From Prauserella halophila (GTDB lineage: Bacteria; Actinomycetota; Actinomycetes; Mycobacteriales; Pseudonocardiaceae): a stretch of DNA of 64,000 bases. The translations under genes were made by a program, and so were the position numbers. Location of the stretch: positions 62,001 through 126,000 of the forward strand of contig NZ_JAMTCQ010000011.1 of assembly GCF_024171895.1 (NCBI RefSeq). Direction: 5' to 3'. Positions 48,334-56,952 of the stretch are shown here, piece by piece. Within the stretch, counting starts at the first letter, position 1. Each line of letters begins with the position of its first letter. The notes beneath the pieces were generated by a model. That model was not told the origin of the DNA and did not search any database. It saw only the letters and a list, made by a program, of their open reading frames with translations.

Positions 48334-50148
48334 ATGCAACACGACCTTCCCGGTGGTCGGCACGAGGAGGCCGACTCTTCAGAACCGAATGGAGCGACCA
48401 GCGCGGGGTCTCCCGCGGACACCCCGGCCGGCGACGAGGCGAGCCAGGTCCGACAGCTGGAAGAGGAAGTCGCCCTGCTTCGCCGGAAGCTGAACGACTC
48501 TCCCCGGCAGAATCGTGTCCTCGAACAACGTCTCGCAGAGGCGACCGAGCGCGTCGAACAGCTCACCGAGCGGAACGAGAAGCTCGTGGAGACGTTGCGC
48601 GAGGCCCGGAGTCAGCTGCTGACGCTCCGCGAGGAGGTCGACCGGCTCGCGCAACCGCCGAGCGGGTACGGCGTCTTCGTCGAGGCCTACGAGGACAGCA
48701 CGGTGGACGTGTTCACGTCCGGCAGGAAGATGCGCGTCGCCGTGTCGCCGAACGTCGAGGTCGGATCGTTGCAACGCGGGCAGACCCTGCGGCTGAACGA
48801 GGCACTCACGGTCGTCGAGGGCGGAGGCTTCGAACGCACCGGTGAGGTGTGCACCCTGCGTGAGGTGCTTCCTCCGGAAGTCGAGGGCGGCAGTGTCCGC
48901 GGGCTCCTCGTCGGGCATGCCGACGAGGAACGCGTCGTCTGGCTCTCGGATCCCCTCGCGGCGGAGGAGTTGAAGTCCGGCGACTCGGTCCTCGTCGACT
49001 CCAAGGCCGGATACGCCTACGAGCGGGTGCCGAAGGCCGAGGTCGAGGACCTGGTGCTGGAGGAGGTGCCCGATGTCGCGTACGAGGACGTCGGTGGCCT
49101 CTTCGGGCAGATCGAGCAGATCCGGGATGCCGTCGAGCTCCCGTTCCTGCACGCGGACCTGTTCCGGCAGTACCAGCTCCAGCCGCCGAAGGGGGTGCTG
49201 CTGTACGGCCCGCCGGGGTGCGGCAAGACGCTGATCGCCAAGGCGGTGGCGAACTCGCTGGCGAAGAAGGTGTCCGGTGACGCGAGCGAGGCGAAGTCGT
49301 ACTTCCTCAACGTCAAGGGCCCCGAGCTGCTGAACAAGTTCGTCGGCGAGACCGAACGGCACATCCGGATGATCTTCCAGCGCGCTCGGGAGAAGGCGTC
49401 CGAGGGCACTCCGGTCATCGTGTTCTTCGACGAGATGGAGTCGATCTTCCGAACCCGTGGCAGTGGGGTGTCGTCGGACGTCGAGACGACGATCGTGCCG
49501 CAGCTGCTGGCGGAGATCGACGGTGTCGAAGGGCTCGAGAACGTGATCGTCATCGGTGCCTCGAACCGCGAGGACATGATCGACCCGGCGATCCTGCGTC
49601 CCGGCAGGCTCGACGTGAAGATCAAGATCGAGCGGCCGGAGGCCGAGGGCGCGAAGGACATCTTCTCGAAGTACCTGACCGCGGATCTGCCGATCCATGC
49701 CGACGACCTGCTCGAGTTCTCCGGGGACTCCCAGGCCACGTTGGACGCGATGATCCAGCACACCGTGGAGCGGATGTACGAGGAGTCCGACGAGAACCGG
49801 TTCCTGGAGGTGACCTACGCCAACGGGGACAAGGAGGTGCTCTACTTCCGCGACTTCAACTCCGGCGCGATGATTCAGAACATCGTCGACCGGGCGAAGA
49901 AGGCCGCCATCAAGTCGGTGCTGGAGACCGAGCAGGCGGGTCTGCGAGTGCAGCATCTGCTGGACGCGATCGTGGACGAGTTCGCGGAGAACGAGGACCT
50001 GCCCAACACGACCAACCCGGACGACTGGGCCCGGATCTCCGGCAAGAAGGGCGAACGGATCGTCTACATCCGCACGCTCGTCACCGGCAAGAACCAGGAC
50101 TCCGGCAGGGTGATCGATACCGCGACCAACACCGGCCAGTACTTGTGA
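48334..50148 (+). CDS. mpa: Proteasome-associated AAA+ ATPase Mpa (ARC)
   Basis: Mpa unfolds pupylated proteins and feeds them to the 20S proteasome. The 604-aa protein has the N-terminal coiled coil that binds Pup (about 35-85, [15 protein letters not shown] and onwards), two OB-fold domains (about 95-225), and the AAA domain with Walker [21 protein letters not shown], Walker [17 protein letters not shown] and sensor/finger region [20 protein letters not shown]. It ends GQYL, the C-terminal motif that docks into the proteasome. The ATG at 48334 has AGGAGGT; the open frame extends 18 codons further without conservation. A terminator hairpin follows. Confidence 0.98.
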   Translation: MQHDLPGGRHEEADSSEPNGATSAGSPADTPAGDEASQVRQLEEEVALLRRKLNDSPRQNRVLEQRLAEATERVEQLTERNEKLVETLREARSQLLTLREEVDRLAQPPSGYGVFVEAYEDSTVDVFTSGRKMRVAVSPNVEVGSLQRGQTLRLNEALTVVEGGGFERTGEVCTLREVLPPEVEGGSVRGLLVGHADEERVVWLSDPLAAEELKSGDSVLVDSKAGYAYERVPKAEVEDLVLEEVPDVAYEDVGGLFGQIEQIRDAVELPFLHADLFRQYQLQPPKGVLLYGPPGCGKTLIAKAVANSLAKKVSGDASEAKSYFLNVKGPELLNKFVGETERHIRMIFQRAREKASEGTPVIVFFDEMESIFRTRGSGVSSDVETTIVPQLLAEIDGVEGLENVIVIGASNREDMIDPAILRPGRLDVKIKIERPEAEGAKDIFSKYLTADLPIHADDLLEFSGDSQATLDAMIQHTVERMYEESDENRFLEVTYANGDKEVLYFRDFNSGAMIQNIVDRAKKAAIKSVLETEQAGLRVQHLLDAIVDEFAENEDLPNTTNPDDWARISGKKGERIVYIRTLVTGKNQDSGRVIDTATNTGQYL

Positions 50149-50186
50149 CGTTCGTGGCCTCGTGATCGAGGTGCCCGTTTCGGGCG

Positions 50187-50223
50187 GCGCGGCCCGCTCC
50201 GGCGATGTCGGGGCGGGCCGCGC
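50187..50223 (+). terminator. Terminator hairpin of mpa
   Basis: GCGCGGCCCGC (50187-50197) pairs perfectly with 50213-50223, 38 nt after the mpa stop. This separates mpa from the small HTH-like gene. Confidence 0.7.
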
Positions 50224-50245
50224 GCGTGTCGCACCACCACGGCTC

Positions 50246-50261
50246 GTATAACGACCTATAC
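50246..50261. promoter_or_regulatory. GTATA-N6-TATAC palindrome, copy 3, at the HTH-like gene promoter
   Basis: GTATAACGACCTATAC, identical to copy 1, ends ten bases before the ATG at 50272. There is no ribosome-binding site between them. The TATAAC or CTATAC part may be the -10 itself, so a bound protein would block transcription. Confidence 0.65.
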
Positions 50262-50271
50262 GATCGGGCTC

Positions 50272-50670
50272 ATGAGTGAGGACATCCCACCCGTCGGCCC
50301 ACCGGATTCGACCGCCGAAGCAGGGGAGGGGAGTACGCCGGCCCCGGTCACCGCCGCGGCGGTGCTGGCATGGCTCGAGGAGACCGCTGCGGCGGTGGCG
50401 GCAGGCGAACTCGACGCCGAGGAACTGATCGCGCTGCTCGGCGAGTTGCGGCAGGCGTCGACGGCATGCGCGAACGCGTCCGACTGGACCTTGCTCGCGG
50501 CGCGTGAAGCGGGCGCCAGTCTGCGCGAGATCGCGCCGGTCTTCGGCAAGGGGTACGTGCGGGCGCCTGCGGCGAGGCTGGAGAAGCTGCATCGCGAGGT
50601 GCTGTCGGCCGACCAGTTTCTCGAGCTGATGCGGCGCCGTGCGTCGGGCGCCTCGGAGCCAGCTGTATAA
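50272..50670 (+). CDS. Small HTH-like protein bracketed by GTATA-N6-TATAC sites
   Basis: I do not recognise a named family. The 132-aa acidic protein has a disordered start, a helical region (about 24-70, AAAVLAWLEETAAAVAAGEL then ELIALLGELRQASTAC) and a stretch that looks like a helix-turn-helix (about 70-105: WTLLAAREAGASLREIAPVF, then GKGYVRAPAARLEKLHREVL). A DNA-binding role is an inference. The same palindrome lies over its likely promoter (50246-50261) and its stop codon (50665-50680), so it is a good candidate for the protein that binds it. It stands between mpa and an aldo/keto reductase, a place where M. tuberculosis has other small genes. Confidence 0.7.
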   Translation: MSEDIPPVGPPDSTAEAGEGSTPAPVTAAAVLAWLEETAAAVAAGELDAEELIALLGELRQASTACANASDWTLLAAREAGASLREIAPVFGKGYVRAPAARLEKLHREVLSADQFLELMRRRASGASEPAV

Positions 50671-50680
50671 CGATCTATAC
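50665..50680. promoter_or_regulatory. GTATA-N6-TATAC palindrome, copy 4, overlapping a stop codon
   Basis: GTATAACGATCTATAC extends in both directions to 11-bp arms (CCAGCTGTATA and its complement), the strongest of the four copies. It contains the TAA stop of the HTH-like gene and lies 50 bp upstream of the aldo/keto reductase start. Confidence 0.7.
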
Positions 50681-50717
50681 AGCTGGGCATTCGGCAACCA
50701 CCTTCACTCCCACCCGC

Positions 50718-50723
50718 TACCGT
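50718..50723 (+). promoter_or_regulatory. -10 hexamer TACCGT for the aldo/keto reductase (leaderless)
   Basis: TACCGT ends seven bases before the ATG at 50731. The GTATA-N6-TATAC copy at 50665 lies at about -50 to -65 from the predicted transcription start. Confidence 0.55.
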
Positions 50724-50730
50724 GCGCCAT

Positions 50731-51669
50731 ATGGACAACATCGCACGGACAGCGGTGGGCCTCGCTTCGTTGGGGCGGCCCGCCTACATCAACCTCGGCC
50801 GCGACCCGGAACTGCCGGCGGATCGCACCGTCGACGCGATGCGCGAGGCGACGTTCGCCGTACTGGACCGTGCGTACGCGGCGGGTGTCCGCCGGGTCGA
50901 CGCGGCGCGCTCGTACGGCAGGGCCGAAGAGTTCCTCGCCGACTGGCTGACCGCGCGGGGGCATGTCGACGTCACGGTGTCCAGCAAATGGGGATATGCG
51001 TACGTGGGCGAGTGGCGGCTGGACGCAGCCGTGCACGAGGTCAAGGAACACTCGCTCGCGCGGTTCCGGCAGCAGTGGGCCGAGACCCGGGACGCGCTGC
51101 CGGTCGTGCCGGCGCTCTACCAGGTGCATTCGCTGACCCCGGACAGTCCGCTGTTCGACGACCGCGGACTGCAGGCGGCGCTCGGCGAGCTCGTCGATGC
51201 CGGAGTGCGGGTGGGCTTCTCGACGTCCGGGCCGGTGCAGGCCGACACGATCCGGCGCGCACTGGACCTGACCGTCGCCGGCAGGCAGCTGTTCACCGCC
51301 GTGCAGTCGACGTGGAACGTGCTCGAATCGTCGGCCGGTCTGGCGCTCGCCGAGGCGCACAAGGCCGGTGTGCTGGTCCAGCTGAAGGAAACGCTGGCCA
51401 ACGGCAGGCTGGCCGTCGACCCGCCGGAGGTCGTCGCCGACATCGCACGGGCCCACGGCACGACGCCCGACGCGGTGGCGCTCGGGTCCGCCTACGCCGA
51501 GGAGTGGGCCGACGTCGTGCTGGTCGGTCCGGCCGGCGTGGCACAGCTCGACGCGAACCTCGCGGCCGCCAGCCTGCAGCTGAGCGACGACGACCTGGAA
51601 CGACTCGCCGAGCTGCGGGAGAACCCGCAGGAATACTGGGCCCGCCGGTCGCAGCTCGTGTGGGGATGA
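50731..51669 (+). CDS. Aldo/keto reductase
   Basis: The 312-aa protein is an NADPH-dependent aldo/keto reductase of the TIM-barrel family: GVRRVDAARSYGRAEEFLAD (catalytic Asp and Tyr), VTVSSKWGY (catalytic Lys), LYQVHSLTPDS (catalytic His) and the cofactor end VLVGPAGVAQLDANL. The natural carbonyl substrate is unknown. The ATG at 50731 is leaderless; the in-frame GTG at 50722 is part of the promoter. It follows the HTH-like gene and precedes a lipoprotein gene (48 nt). Confidence 0.9.
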   Translation: MDNIARTAVGLASLGRPAYINLGRDPELPADRTVDAMREATFAVLDRAYAAGVRRVDAARSYGRAEEFLADWLTARGHVDVTVSSKWGYAYVGEWRLDAAVHEVKEHSLARFRQQWAETRDALPVVPALYQVHSLTPDSPLFDDRGLQAALGELVDAGVRVGFSTSGPVQADTIRRALDLTVAGRQLFTAVQSTWNVLESSAGLALAEAHKAGVLVQLKETLANGRLAVDPPEVVADIARAHGTTPDAVALGSAYAEEWADVVLVGPAGVAQLDANLAAASLQLSDDDLERLAELRENPQEYWARRSQLVWG

Positions 51670-51717
51670 CTACTGTCGCGAGCGCCCAGTGAGCGAGTCG
51701 GAGAGGACGAGACTCAG

Positions 51718-52389
51718 GTGCGACGCGCACGATGGACCACCATGGCCGGGCTGCCCGTGGCGATCACGCTGCTGACGGTCGTGGCCGGTTGCGCCGACCG
51801 CGAGAACGACCTGGACACGTACTACGACGACCGGCCGGCCGCCGGCGAGCGCTCCGACGACGCCGCCGCTGCGCCACGGTCCGACGGCACGCTGCAGGGT
51901 GAGACCACCCAGCAGGGCGGTGACGCGGATACGGCGCCTGCGCAACCCGCCGGACAGGGCCTGCTGCTCACCCCCGAGGACGTCCGCGAGGAAGGTGTCG
52001 CGGCGATCGCGCCGTCGAGCGCTGGTGCCGACCCCGCCGCTCCGACGTGTCTCGCGACGCTCGCCGAACAGCCGGGTGCCGTGGAGATCGACGAGCGCGC
52101 CTGGCGTTACCCGACCGGTTCCACGCTGCACCACCTCGTGACGCGCTACGAGAACAGGTCCGCGGCCGACGTACCGGCCGACCAGGTCGCGTGCAGCGGC
52201 GAGGAGATCCCGGTCAGCGGTGCTCCGCAGGGTGTCGACGCGCAGGCGTGGTGTCAGGCGGCCACCTGCACCGTCGTGATCGCGGCCGAGGACGTGCTCT
52301 CGACCGTCGAGGTGCGGGCCGCCGACCAGGGCAGTGCGACCGAGGCCATCCACCGGCTCGCGCCCGTCGCCGTCGGTAAACACGCCTGA
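51718..52389 (+). CDS. Secreted lipoprotein, unknown function
   Basis: The 223-aa product has a lipoprotein signal: basic MRRARWTTMAG, hydrophobic LPVAITLLTVV and lipobox VAGC with Cys25 as the lipid-modified residue. The mature part begins with an acidic disordered region (about 26-85) and then an ordered domain (about 90-220) with four cysteines (TCLATL, VACSGEE, WCQAATCTVV) that may form two disulfides. No family is recognised. It overlaps nothing and ends 7 nt from the convergent NUDIX gene. Confidence 0.82.
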   Translation: MRRARWTTMAGLPVAITLLTVVAGCADRENDLDTYYDDRPAAGERSDDAAAAPRSDGTLQGETTQQGGDADTAPAQPAGQGLLLTPEDVREEGVAAIAPSSAGADPAAPTCLATLAEQPGAVEIDERAWRYPTGSTLHHLVTRYENRSAADVPADQVACSGEEIPVSGAPQGVDAQAWCQAATCTVVIAAEDVLSTVEVRAADQGSATEAIHRLAPVAVGKHA

Positions 52390-52396
52390 GTCCCGG

Positions 52397-52906
52397 TCAG
52401 CCGTAGCGACGGAACCATTCGAGAGCGCCGAGACGGCCGTCGGGGACGAAGGTGCCGTCGTCGGCGGCCAGTCGCTCCCGTAACAGCGGCAGCGGGGTCC
52501 ACCAGCCGTCGGCGACCTCCTCGGGCTGGTGGACCACGGGGCCGTCCCAGCGCACTTCGTACGTGAAGTTGTGACAGCGCAGGGAGTCCGCGGTGAAGGC
52601 CCAGGTGAACAACGGCCGTGGGGTCACTCGGTGGATGCCGAGTTCCTCGCCGAGTTCGCGGGTGGCGCAGTCGTCGGGCGATTCGCCTGCGGCGACGACA
52701 CCCCCGGCCCAGCAGTCGAGCGCCGAGGGGTACACGTCCTTGGTGGCGGTGCGCCGGTGGACGTACACCGATCCGCCGTCACCGGAACGCACCAGTACGA
52801 CGGCGGCGGCGTGCCACAGTCCGCGACTGCGTACATCGGCCCTGGTCGCGGCGCCGACGACGCGTGCGTGTGGGTCGTAGATTGCAACGACCTCGTCACC
52901 GCCCAT
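52397..52906 (-). CDS. NUDIX hydrolase (YfcD-like)
   Basis: The 169-aa product has a complete Nudix box, GGVVAAGESPDDCATREL then GEELGI (G-x5-E-x7-REL-x-EE-x-GI). The N-terminal YDPHARVVGAATRADVRSRG and the HRRTATKDVYPSALDCWAGG block are typical of the IDI-like/YfcD group, some of which act on small nucleotide or isoprenoid diphosphates. Its ATG is only 38 bp from the divergent dop start, so the two promoters overlap. Confidence 0.9.
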   Translation of the reverse strand: MGGDEVVAIYDPHARVVGAATRADVRSRGLWHAAAVVLVRSGDGGSVYVHRRTATKDVYPSALDCWAGGVVAAGESPDDCATRELGEELGIHRVTPRPLFTWAFTADSLRCHNFTYEVRWDGPVVHQPEEVADGWWTPLPLLRERLAADDGTFVPDGRLGALEWFRRYG

Positions 52907-52932
52907 GGGGTGATCGTGGCATGCGGCGCCCG

Positions 52933-52938
52933 TAGGGT
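52933..52938 (+). promoter_or_regulatory. -10 hexamer TAGGGT for dop (leaderless)
   Basis: TAGGGT ends six bases before the dop ATG at 52945, inside the 38-bp gap shared with the divergent NUDIX gene. Confidence 0.6.
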
Positions 52939-52944
52939 GGTGGC

Positions 52945-54447
52945 ATGCGGCGGATCATGGGAACAGAGGTGGAATACGGGATCGCGGTTCCGGGCGACGC
53001 CACCGCAAACCCGGTGCTGACTTCCACCCAGGTCGTGCTGGCCTATGCGGCGGCGGCCGACATTCCGCGTGCCCGGCGTGCGCGCTGGGACTACGAGGTC
53101 GAGTCGCCGCTTCGCGACGCACGGGGCTTCGACCTCACCGGCCCGAGCCAGCCCACGCAGGACAACGACGTGGAGGACCTCGGCGCGGCCAACGTGATTC
53201 TCACCAACGGTGCGCGGCTGTACGTCGACCACGCGCACCCGGAGTACTCCGCGCCGGAGGTGACCAACCCGCGGGACGCCGTGGTGTGGGACAAGGCGGG
53301 GGAGCGGGTCATGGAGCAGGCGGCGATGCGCGCCGCGACCGTTCCCGGACAGCCGCAGCTCCAGTTGTACAAGAACAACGTGGACGGCAAGGGCGCCTCG
53401 TACGGCACGCACGAGAACTACCTGATGGACCGGGCGACCCCGTTCACGTCGGTCATCACGGGGCTGACGCCGTTCTTCGTGTCGCGCCAGGTGGTGACCG
53501 GGTCGGGCCGGGTGGGGCTCGGGCCGCAGGGTGAGGAGCCGGGGTTCCAGCTCTCGCAGCGTTCGGACTACGTCGAGGTCGAGGTCGGGCTGGAGACAAC
53601 CCTCAAGCGCGGCATCATCAACACGCGCGACGAACCGCACGCCGATGCGGACAAGTACCGCAGGCTGCACGTCATCATCGGTGACGCCAACCTGGCCGAG
53701 TACTCGACGTATTTGAAGGTCGGCACGACCGCGCTGGTGCTCGACATGATCGAGGCGGGGGTGCGGTTCGACCACCTGAAACTCGACGAGCCGGTGCGCG
53801 CGGTGCACGAGATCAGTCACGATCCGTCGCTGAAGGCGACCGTCGACGTCGCGGGTGGTCGCAAGTACACGGGCCTCGACCTGCAGTTCGCGTACCACGA
53901 ACTGGCCTCGGCGCACCTGGAGCGGACCGGTGGGGACGAGCAGTCCAAGGAGGTGCTGCGGGTGTGGGGCGAGACGCTCGACACGCTCGCGAAGGATCCG
54001 ATGGACGCGTCCGACCGGCTGGACTGGCCTGCCAAGTTGCGGCTGGTCGAGGCGTACCGCGAACGTGATCAGCTCGGCTGGGCCGCACCGCGGTTGCACC
54101 TGGTCGACCTGCAGTACTCGGATGTGCGCCTCGACAAGGGCCTGTACAACCGGCTCGTGACGCGCGGGTCCATGAAGCGCATGGTCGGTGAGGACGAGGT
54201 GCAGCGGGCGATCACGACGCCGCCGGAGGACACGCGGGCGTACTTCCGCGGCCGCACGCTGGAGAAGTACGCCAGTTCGATCGCGGCGGCGTCGTGGGAT
54301 TCGGTCATCTTCGACGTCGGGCGGGATTCGCTGGTGCGGATTCCGACGCTGGAGCCGCTGCGGGGTACGAAGGCGCACGTCGGTGCCCTGCTGGACCGGA
54401 CGGAGACGGCCGAGGAACTGGTCGAGGCGTTGACCGGATCGGAGTAG
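52945..54447 (+). CDS. dop: Depupylase/deamidase Dop
   Basis: Dop removes Pup from substrates and, where needed, deamidates Pup's C-terminal Gln. The 500-aa protein is a glutamine-synthetase-like enzyme: [17 protein letters not shown] holds the Mg-binding Glu8 and Glu10, the Dop-specific loop spans about 43-80, and [14 protein letters not shown] holds the catalytic Asp95. [18 protein letters not shown] and [20 protein letters not shown] are shared with PafA. The gene is leaderless. Because the local Pup already ends in Glu, Dop is needed here only for depupylation. Confidence 0.98.
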   Translation: MRRIMGTEVEYGIAVPGDATANPVLTSTQVVLAYAAAADIPRARRARWDYEVESPLRDARGFDLTGPSQPTQDNDVEDLGAANVILTNGARLYVDHAHPEYSAPEVTNPRDAVVWDKAGERVMEQAAMRAATVPGQPQLQLYKNNVDGKGASYGTHENYLMDRATPFTSVITGLTPFFVSRQVVTGSGRVGLGPQGEEPGFQLSQRSDYVEVEVGLETTLKRGIINTRDEPHADADKYRRLHVIIGDANLAEYSTYLKVGTTALVLDMIEAGVRFDHLKLDEPVRAVHEISHDPSLKATVDVAGGRKYTGLDLQFAYHELASAHLERTGGDEQSKEVLRVWGETLDTLAKDPMDASDRLDWPAKLRLVEAYRERDQLGWAAPRLHLVDLQYSDVRLDKGLYNRLVTRGSMKRMVGEDEVQRAITTPPEDTRAYFRGRTLEKYASSIAAASWDSVIFDVGRDSLVRIPTLEPLRGTKAHVGALLDRTETAEELVEALTGSE

Positions 54448-54498
54448 GAGAAGATCACCACTCCGACAACGATCGCCCAGAATCGCCCTTCCTCTGGG

Positions 54499-54504
54499 TA
54501 GGCT
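54499..54504 (+). promoter_or_regulatory. Candidate -10 (TAGGCT) for pup
   Basis: TAGGCT lies 38 nt before the pup ATG, in the 95-nt gap after dop, so pup probably has its own promoter as well as a ribosome site. Confidence 0.45.
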
Positions 54505-54542
54505 GGGCGCTACAAGCTCATCGGTGACACCGGGAGGCGGCA

Positions 54543-54737
54543 ATGGCTCAGGAGAAGGTCGAGAAGCACGGCGGTGGCGACTCCGAGGACGAGGCCGAAG
54601 GTGCAGCCCCGGCCGGTCAGGAGCGCCGTGAGCAGATGGGCGAGGACGTCGACACGATCCTCGACGAGATCGACGACGTCCTCGAGGAGAACGCCGAGGA
54701 CTTCGTACGGGCCTACGTGCAGAAGGGCGGCGAGTGA
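54543..54737 (+). CDS. pup: Prokaryotic ubiquitin-like protein Pup
   Basis: Pup tags proteins for proteasomal degradation through its C-terminal glutamate. The 64-aa protein is disordered and acidic, as expected, with the conserved DTILDEIDDVLEENAEDFVR helix that binds Mpa and the C-terminus KGGE. It ends in Glu, not Gln, so it is ready for ligation without deamidation (M. tuberculosis Pup ends GGQ). The ATG has GGGAGGCGG upstream. A 16-bp perfect palindrome (54737-54752) follows the stop. Confidence 0.98.
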   Translation: MAQEKVEKHGGGDSEDEAEGAAPAGQERREQMGEDVDTILDEIDDVLEENAEDFVRAYVQKGGE

Positions 54738-54752
54738 CGCAGGCGCCTGCGT
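54737..54752. repeat. 16-bp perfect palindrome after pup
   Basis: ACGCAGGCGCCTGCGT begins at the last base of the pup stop codon. It may form a small hairpin between pup and prcB or be a protein site. TAGGCT (54757-54762) and TACTGT (54781-54786) downstream are possible -10 elements for prcB. Confidence 0.5.
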
Positions 54753-54816
54753 GACCTAGGCTCGCTGATCAACATTTCGGTACTGTCCCTTTCGTCGATG
54801 GGAACTACGAGCACGC

Positions 54817-55677
54817 ATGGAACAGATTCCGCGCAACTCGGGCTTCGCGCTGCCCTCCGCCTACCTGTCGTCGACGACGTCGTCCTTCGCCGATTTCCTG
54901 CGTGCCGAGGCACCGGATCTACTGCCGAGCAAGCGCTCGGCCGGTATGGCCACGTCGGGCACTGATCTCGACGCGCCGCACGGTACGACGATCGTGGCGG
55001 CGACGTTCAACGGTGGTGTGCTGATCGCAGGCGACCGGCGTGCGACGAGTGGCAACCTGATCGCGACCCGCGACATGGACAAGGTGTACGTCACCGACGC
55101 CTATTCGGCCGTGGGTATCGCGGGTACGGCGGGTATCGCTCTCGAACTCGTCCGGCTGTACACCGTGGAGTTGGCGCACTACGAGAAGATCGAGGGTGTG
55201 TCACTGTCGCTCGACGGTAAGTCGAACAAGCTCGCGACGATGGTGCGGGGCAACCTGGACGCAGCGATGGCGGGGCTGGCGGTGGTCCCGTTGTTCGTCG
55301 GCTACGACATCGAGGCGTCCGATCCCAAGCGGGCGGGGCGCATCGTCTCGTTCGACGTCACGGGCGGCCGGTACGAGGAGAACGCGGGTTTCCACTCCAT
55401 CGGCTCCGGGTCGGTGTTCGCGAAGTCGGCGATGAAGAAGCTCTACGACCCCGATGCCGACCAGGACGGCGCGGTGCGGGCGGCGATCGAGTCGCTCTAC
55501 GACGCCGCCGACGACGACACGGCCACCGGTGGGCCGGATGTGGCGCGCAAGATCTATCCGAGCGTCGTCACGGTCACTGCCGAACACGGTGCCGTGCAGC
55601 TGCCCACGGAGGAGACCTCGGCCATCGCGGAGGCCGTCGTCGCCGACCGGGCGGCCCAGCAGGACTGGCGCGGCTGA
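54817..55677 (+). CDS. prcB: Proteasome beta subunit PrcB
   Basis: PrcB is the catalytic subunit of the 20S proteasome. The 286-aa precursor has a 56-residue propeptide and is cut before Thr57 in [13 protein letters not shown], exposing the catalytic threonine. Other active-site elements are the Asp of [11 protein letters not shown] and the Lys of [30 protein letters not shown] and [16 protein letters not shown] are family blocks. The ATG at 54817 gives the usual propeptide length. prcA follows after 99 nt. Confidence 0.98.
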   Translation: MEQIPRNSGFALPSAYLSSTTSSFADFLRAEAPDLLPSKRSAGMATSGTDLDAPHGTTIVAATFNGGVLIAGDRRATSGNLIATRDMDKVYVTDAYSAVGIAGTAGIALELVRLYTVELAHYEKIEGVSLSLDGKSNKLATMVRGNLDAAMAGLAVVPLFVGYDIEASDPKRAGRIVSFDVTGGRYEENAGFHSIGSGSVFAKSAMKKLYDPDADQDGAVRAAIESLYDAADDDTATGGPDVARKIYPSVVTVTAEHGAVQLPTEETSAIAEAVVADRAAQQDWRG

Positions 55678-55776
55678 TCCGGGTGCCGGGTCGCATACGG
55701 CCCGGCACCGGACCGGTTCGCGCCCGGTTCCCCACTCGTCAGCTTCACATCCCCGAACAGAGCGGAGCCAACGCAA

Positions 55777-56613
55777 GTGTCGATGCCGCTGTACGCCTCG
55801 CCCGAGCAGTTGATGCGGGAGCGTTCCGAACTCGCACGCAAGGGCATTGCCCGCGGTCGGAGCGTCGTGGTGCTCAAATACCGGGGCGGAATCCTGTTCG
55901 TGGCGGAGAATCCGTCGCCGACGCTGCACAAGGTGTCGGAGATCTACGACCGCATCGGGTTCGCAGCGGTCGGCCGCTACAGCGAGTTCGAGAGCCTGCG
56001 CCGGGGTGGTATCCGGCACGTGGATCTGCAGGGGTACCAGTACGACCGGCGTGACGTGAGCGCGCGGGCACTGGCCAACGTCTACGCGCAGACGCTGAGC
56101 ACGATCTTCACCGAGCAGCTCAAGCCGTATGAGGTGGAGATCTGTGTCGCCCAGGTCGGGGCGAGCGCCGATGAGGACGAGCTGTACCGGCTGACCTACG
56201 ACGGCTCGATCGTGGACGAGCCGCAGTTCGTCGTGATGGGCGGGCAGACGGACGCGATCAACACGAAGCTGAAGGACACCTTCTCCGACGGCATGGAGAT
56301 GGCCGATGCCGTGCGGATCGCGGCGGAGTCGTTCCGCCCGTCGAAGTCCGGCAGCGGTACGAACGGGAGCAGCGCGTCCGGGAGCGGCGCGTCGGCGTCG
56401 GCATCGTCGGCATCGTCGGCATCGACGTCGGACAGTGAGCCGAGCAAGCTCGAGGTCGCCGTGCTGGAGCGTGAGCGGCCGGGGCGGAAGTTCCGTCGCA
56501 TCACCGGTGCCGCCCTGGATGCCTTGCTGCCTGCGCGTACCGAGGCCGCCGACAGCAGCGACTCGGGTTCCGAGGACGGCGACTCCGAAGGGGACGGGAA
56601 GGCATCCAGCTGA
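55777..56613 (+). CDS. prcA: Proteasome alpha subunit PrcA with Ser-rich linker
   Basis: PrcA forms the outer rings and gate of the 20S proteasome. The 278-aa protein has the N-terminal gating residues [40 protein letters not shown] and [17 protein letters not shown]. Between about residues 190 and 222 is a Ser/Gly/Ala-rich stretch ([20 protein letters not shown] and more) not found in M. tuberculosis PrcA, followed by [18 protein letters not shown] and an acidic disordered tail. The GTG at 55777 is used; the ATG at 55783 is also possible. A 339-nt gap separates it from pafA. Confidence 0.96.
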   Translation: MSMPLYASPEQLMRERSELARKGIARGRSVVVLKYRGGILFVAENPSPTLHKVSEIYDRIGFAAVGRYSEFESLRRGGIRHVDLQGYQYDRRDVSARALANVYAQTLSTIFTEQLKPYEVEICVAQVGASADEDELYRLTYDGSIVDEPQFVVMGGQTDAINTKLKDTFSDGMEMADAVRIAAESFRPSKSGSGTNGSSASGSGASASASSASSASTSDSEPSKLEVAVLERERPGRKFRRITGAALDALLPARTEAADSSDSGSEDGDSEGDGKASS

Positions 56614-56952
56614 CCTGGCCGGTGTCGAGTGCCGGTCGGTGGCTGGGCCAGAATCCCTTGGGCGCGTAGGTGCCGCTGCCGACGAACACGAGCCACACGA
56701 GTGCGCGCGTGCTGTGTCCGCCGACCGGGTGATCATGGTCAGCGCGTCGTCGGCGCGGGTGTGGGCAGGGCGGCGCTGCGGGCCATCAGCCTGCGGTCGG
56801 GGCGGCCGGCACGCTGAAGTGCGGCGACGCGACGGAGCAGGGGCGGAGTCATGACCGACATGCCGTCGTACGGCGCTGTGGGGCCCGTGTCGGCGTGCGG
56901 TCGCACGCGATTCGTTCCCCAGTTCCGGGCTTTCACCGCCTACCCTTGAGGG
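56614..56952. other. Gap between prcA and pafA with short minus-strand frames
   Basis: No convincing gene is present in this 339-nt stretch. Two minus-strand frames look weakly protein-like: MTPPLLRRVAALQRAGRPDR (56849 downward) and, in another frame, MWLVFVGSGTYAPKGFWPSH (56698 downward). Together they could be the remains of a small gene broken by a frameshift. The pafA promoter (TACCCT) lies at the right end. Confidence 0.4.
56941..56946 (+). promoter_or_regulatory. -10 hexamer TACCCT for pafA (leaderless)
   Basis: TACCCT ends six bases before the pafA ATG at 56953. Confidence 0.6.

Noticed and set aside
50639-50950. Open frame reading LYNDLY across the palindrome, also seen at 5658-5861
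   Set aside because: The shared peptide comes only from translating the GTATA-N6-TATAC DNA motif; the rest of both frames is unrelated and non-coding in character.
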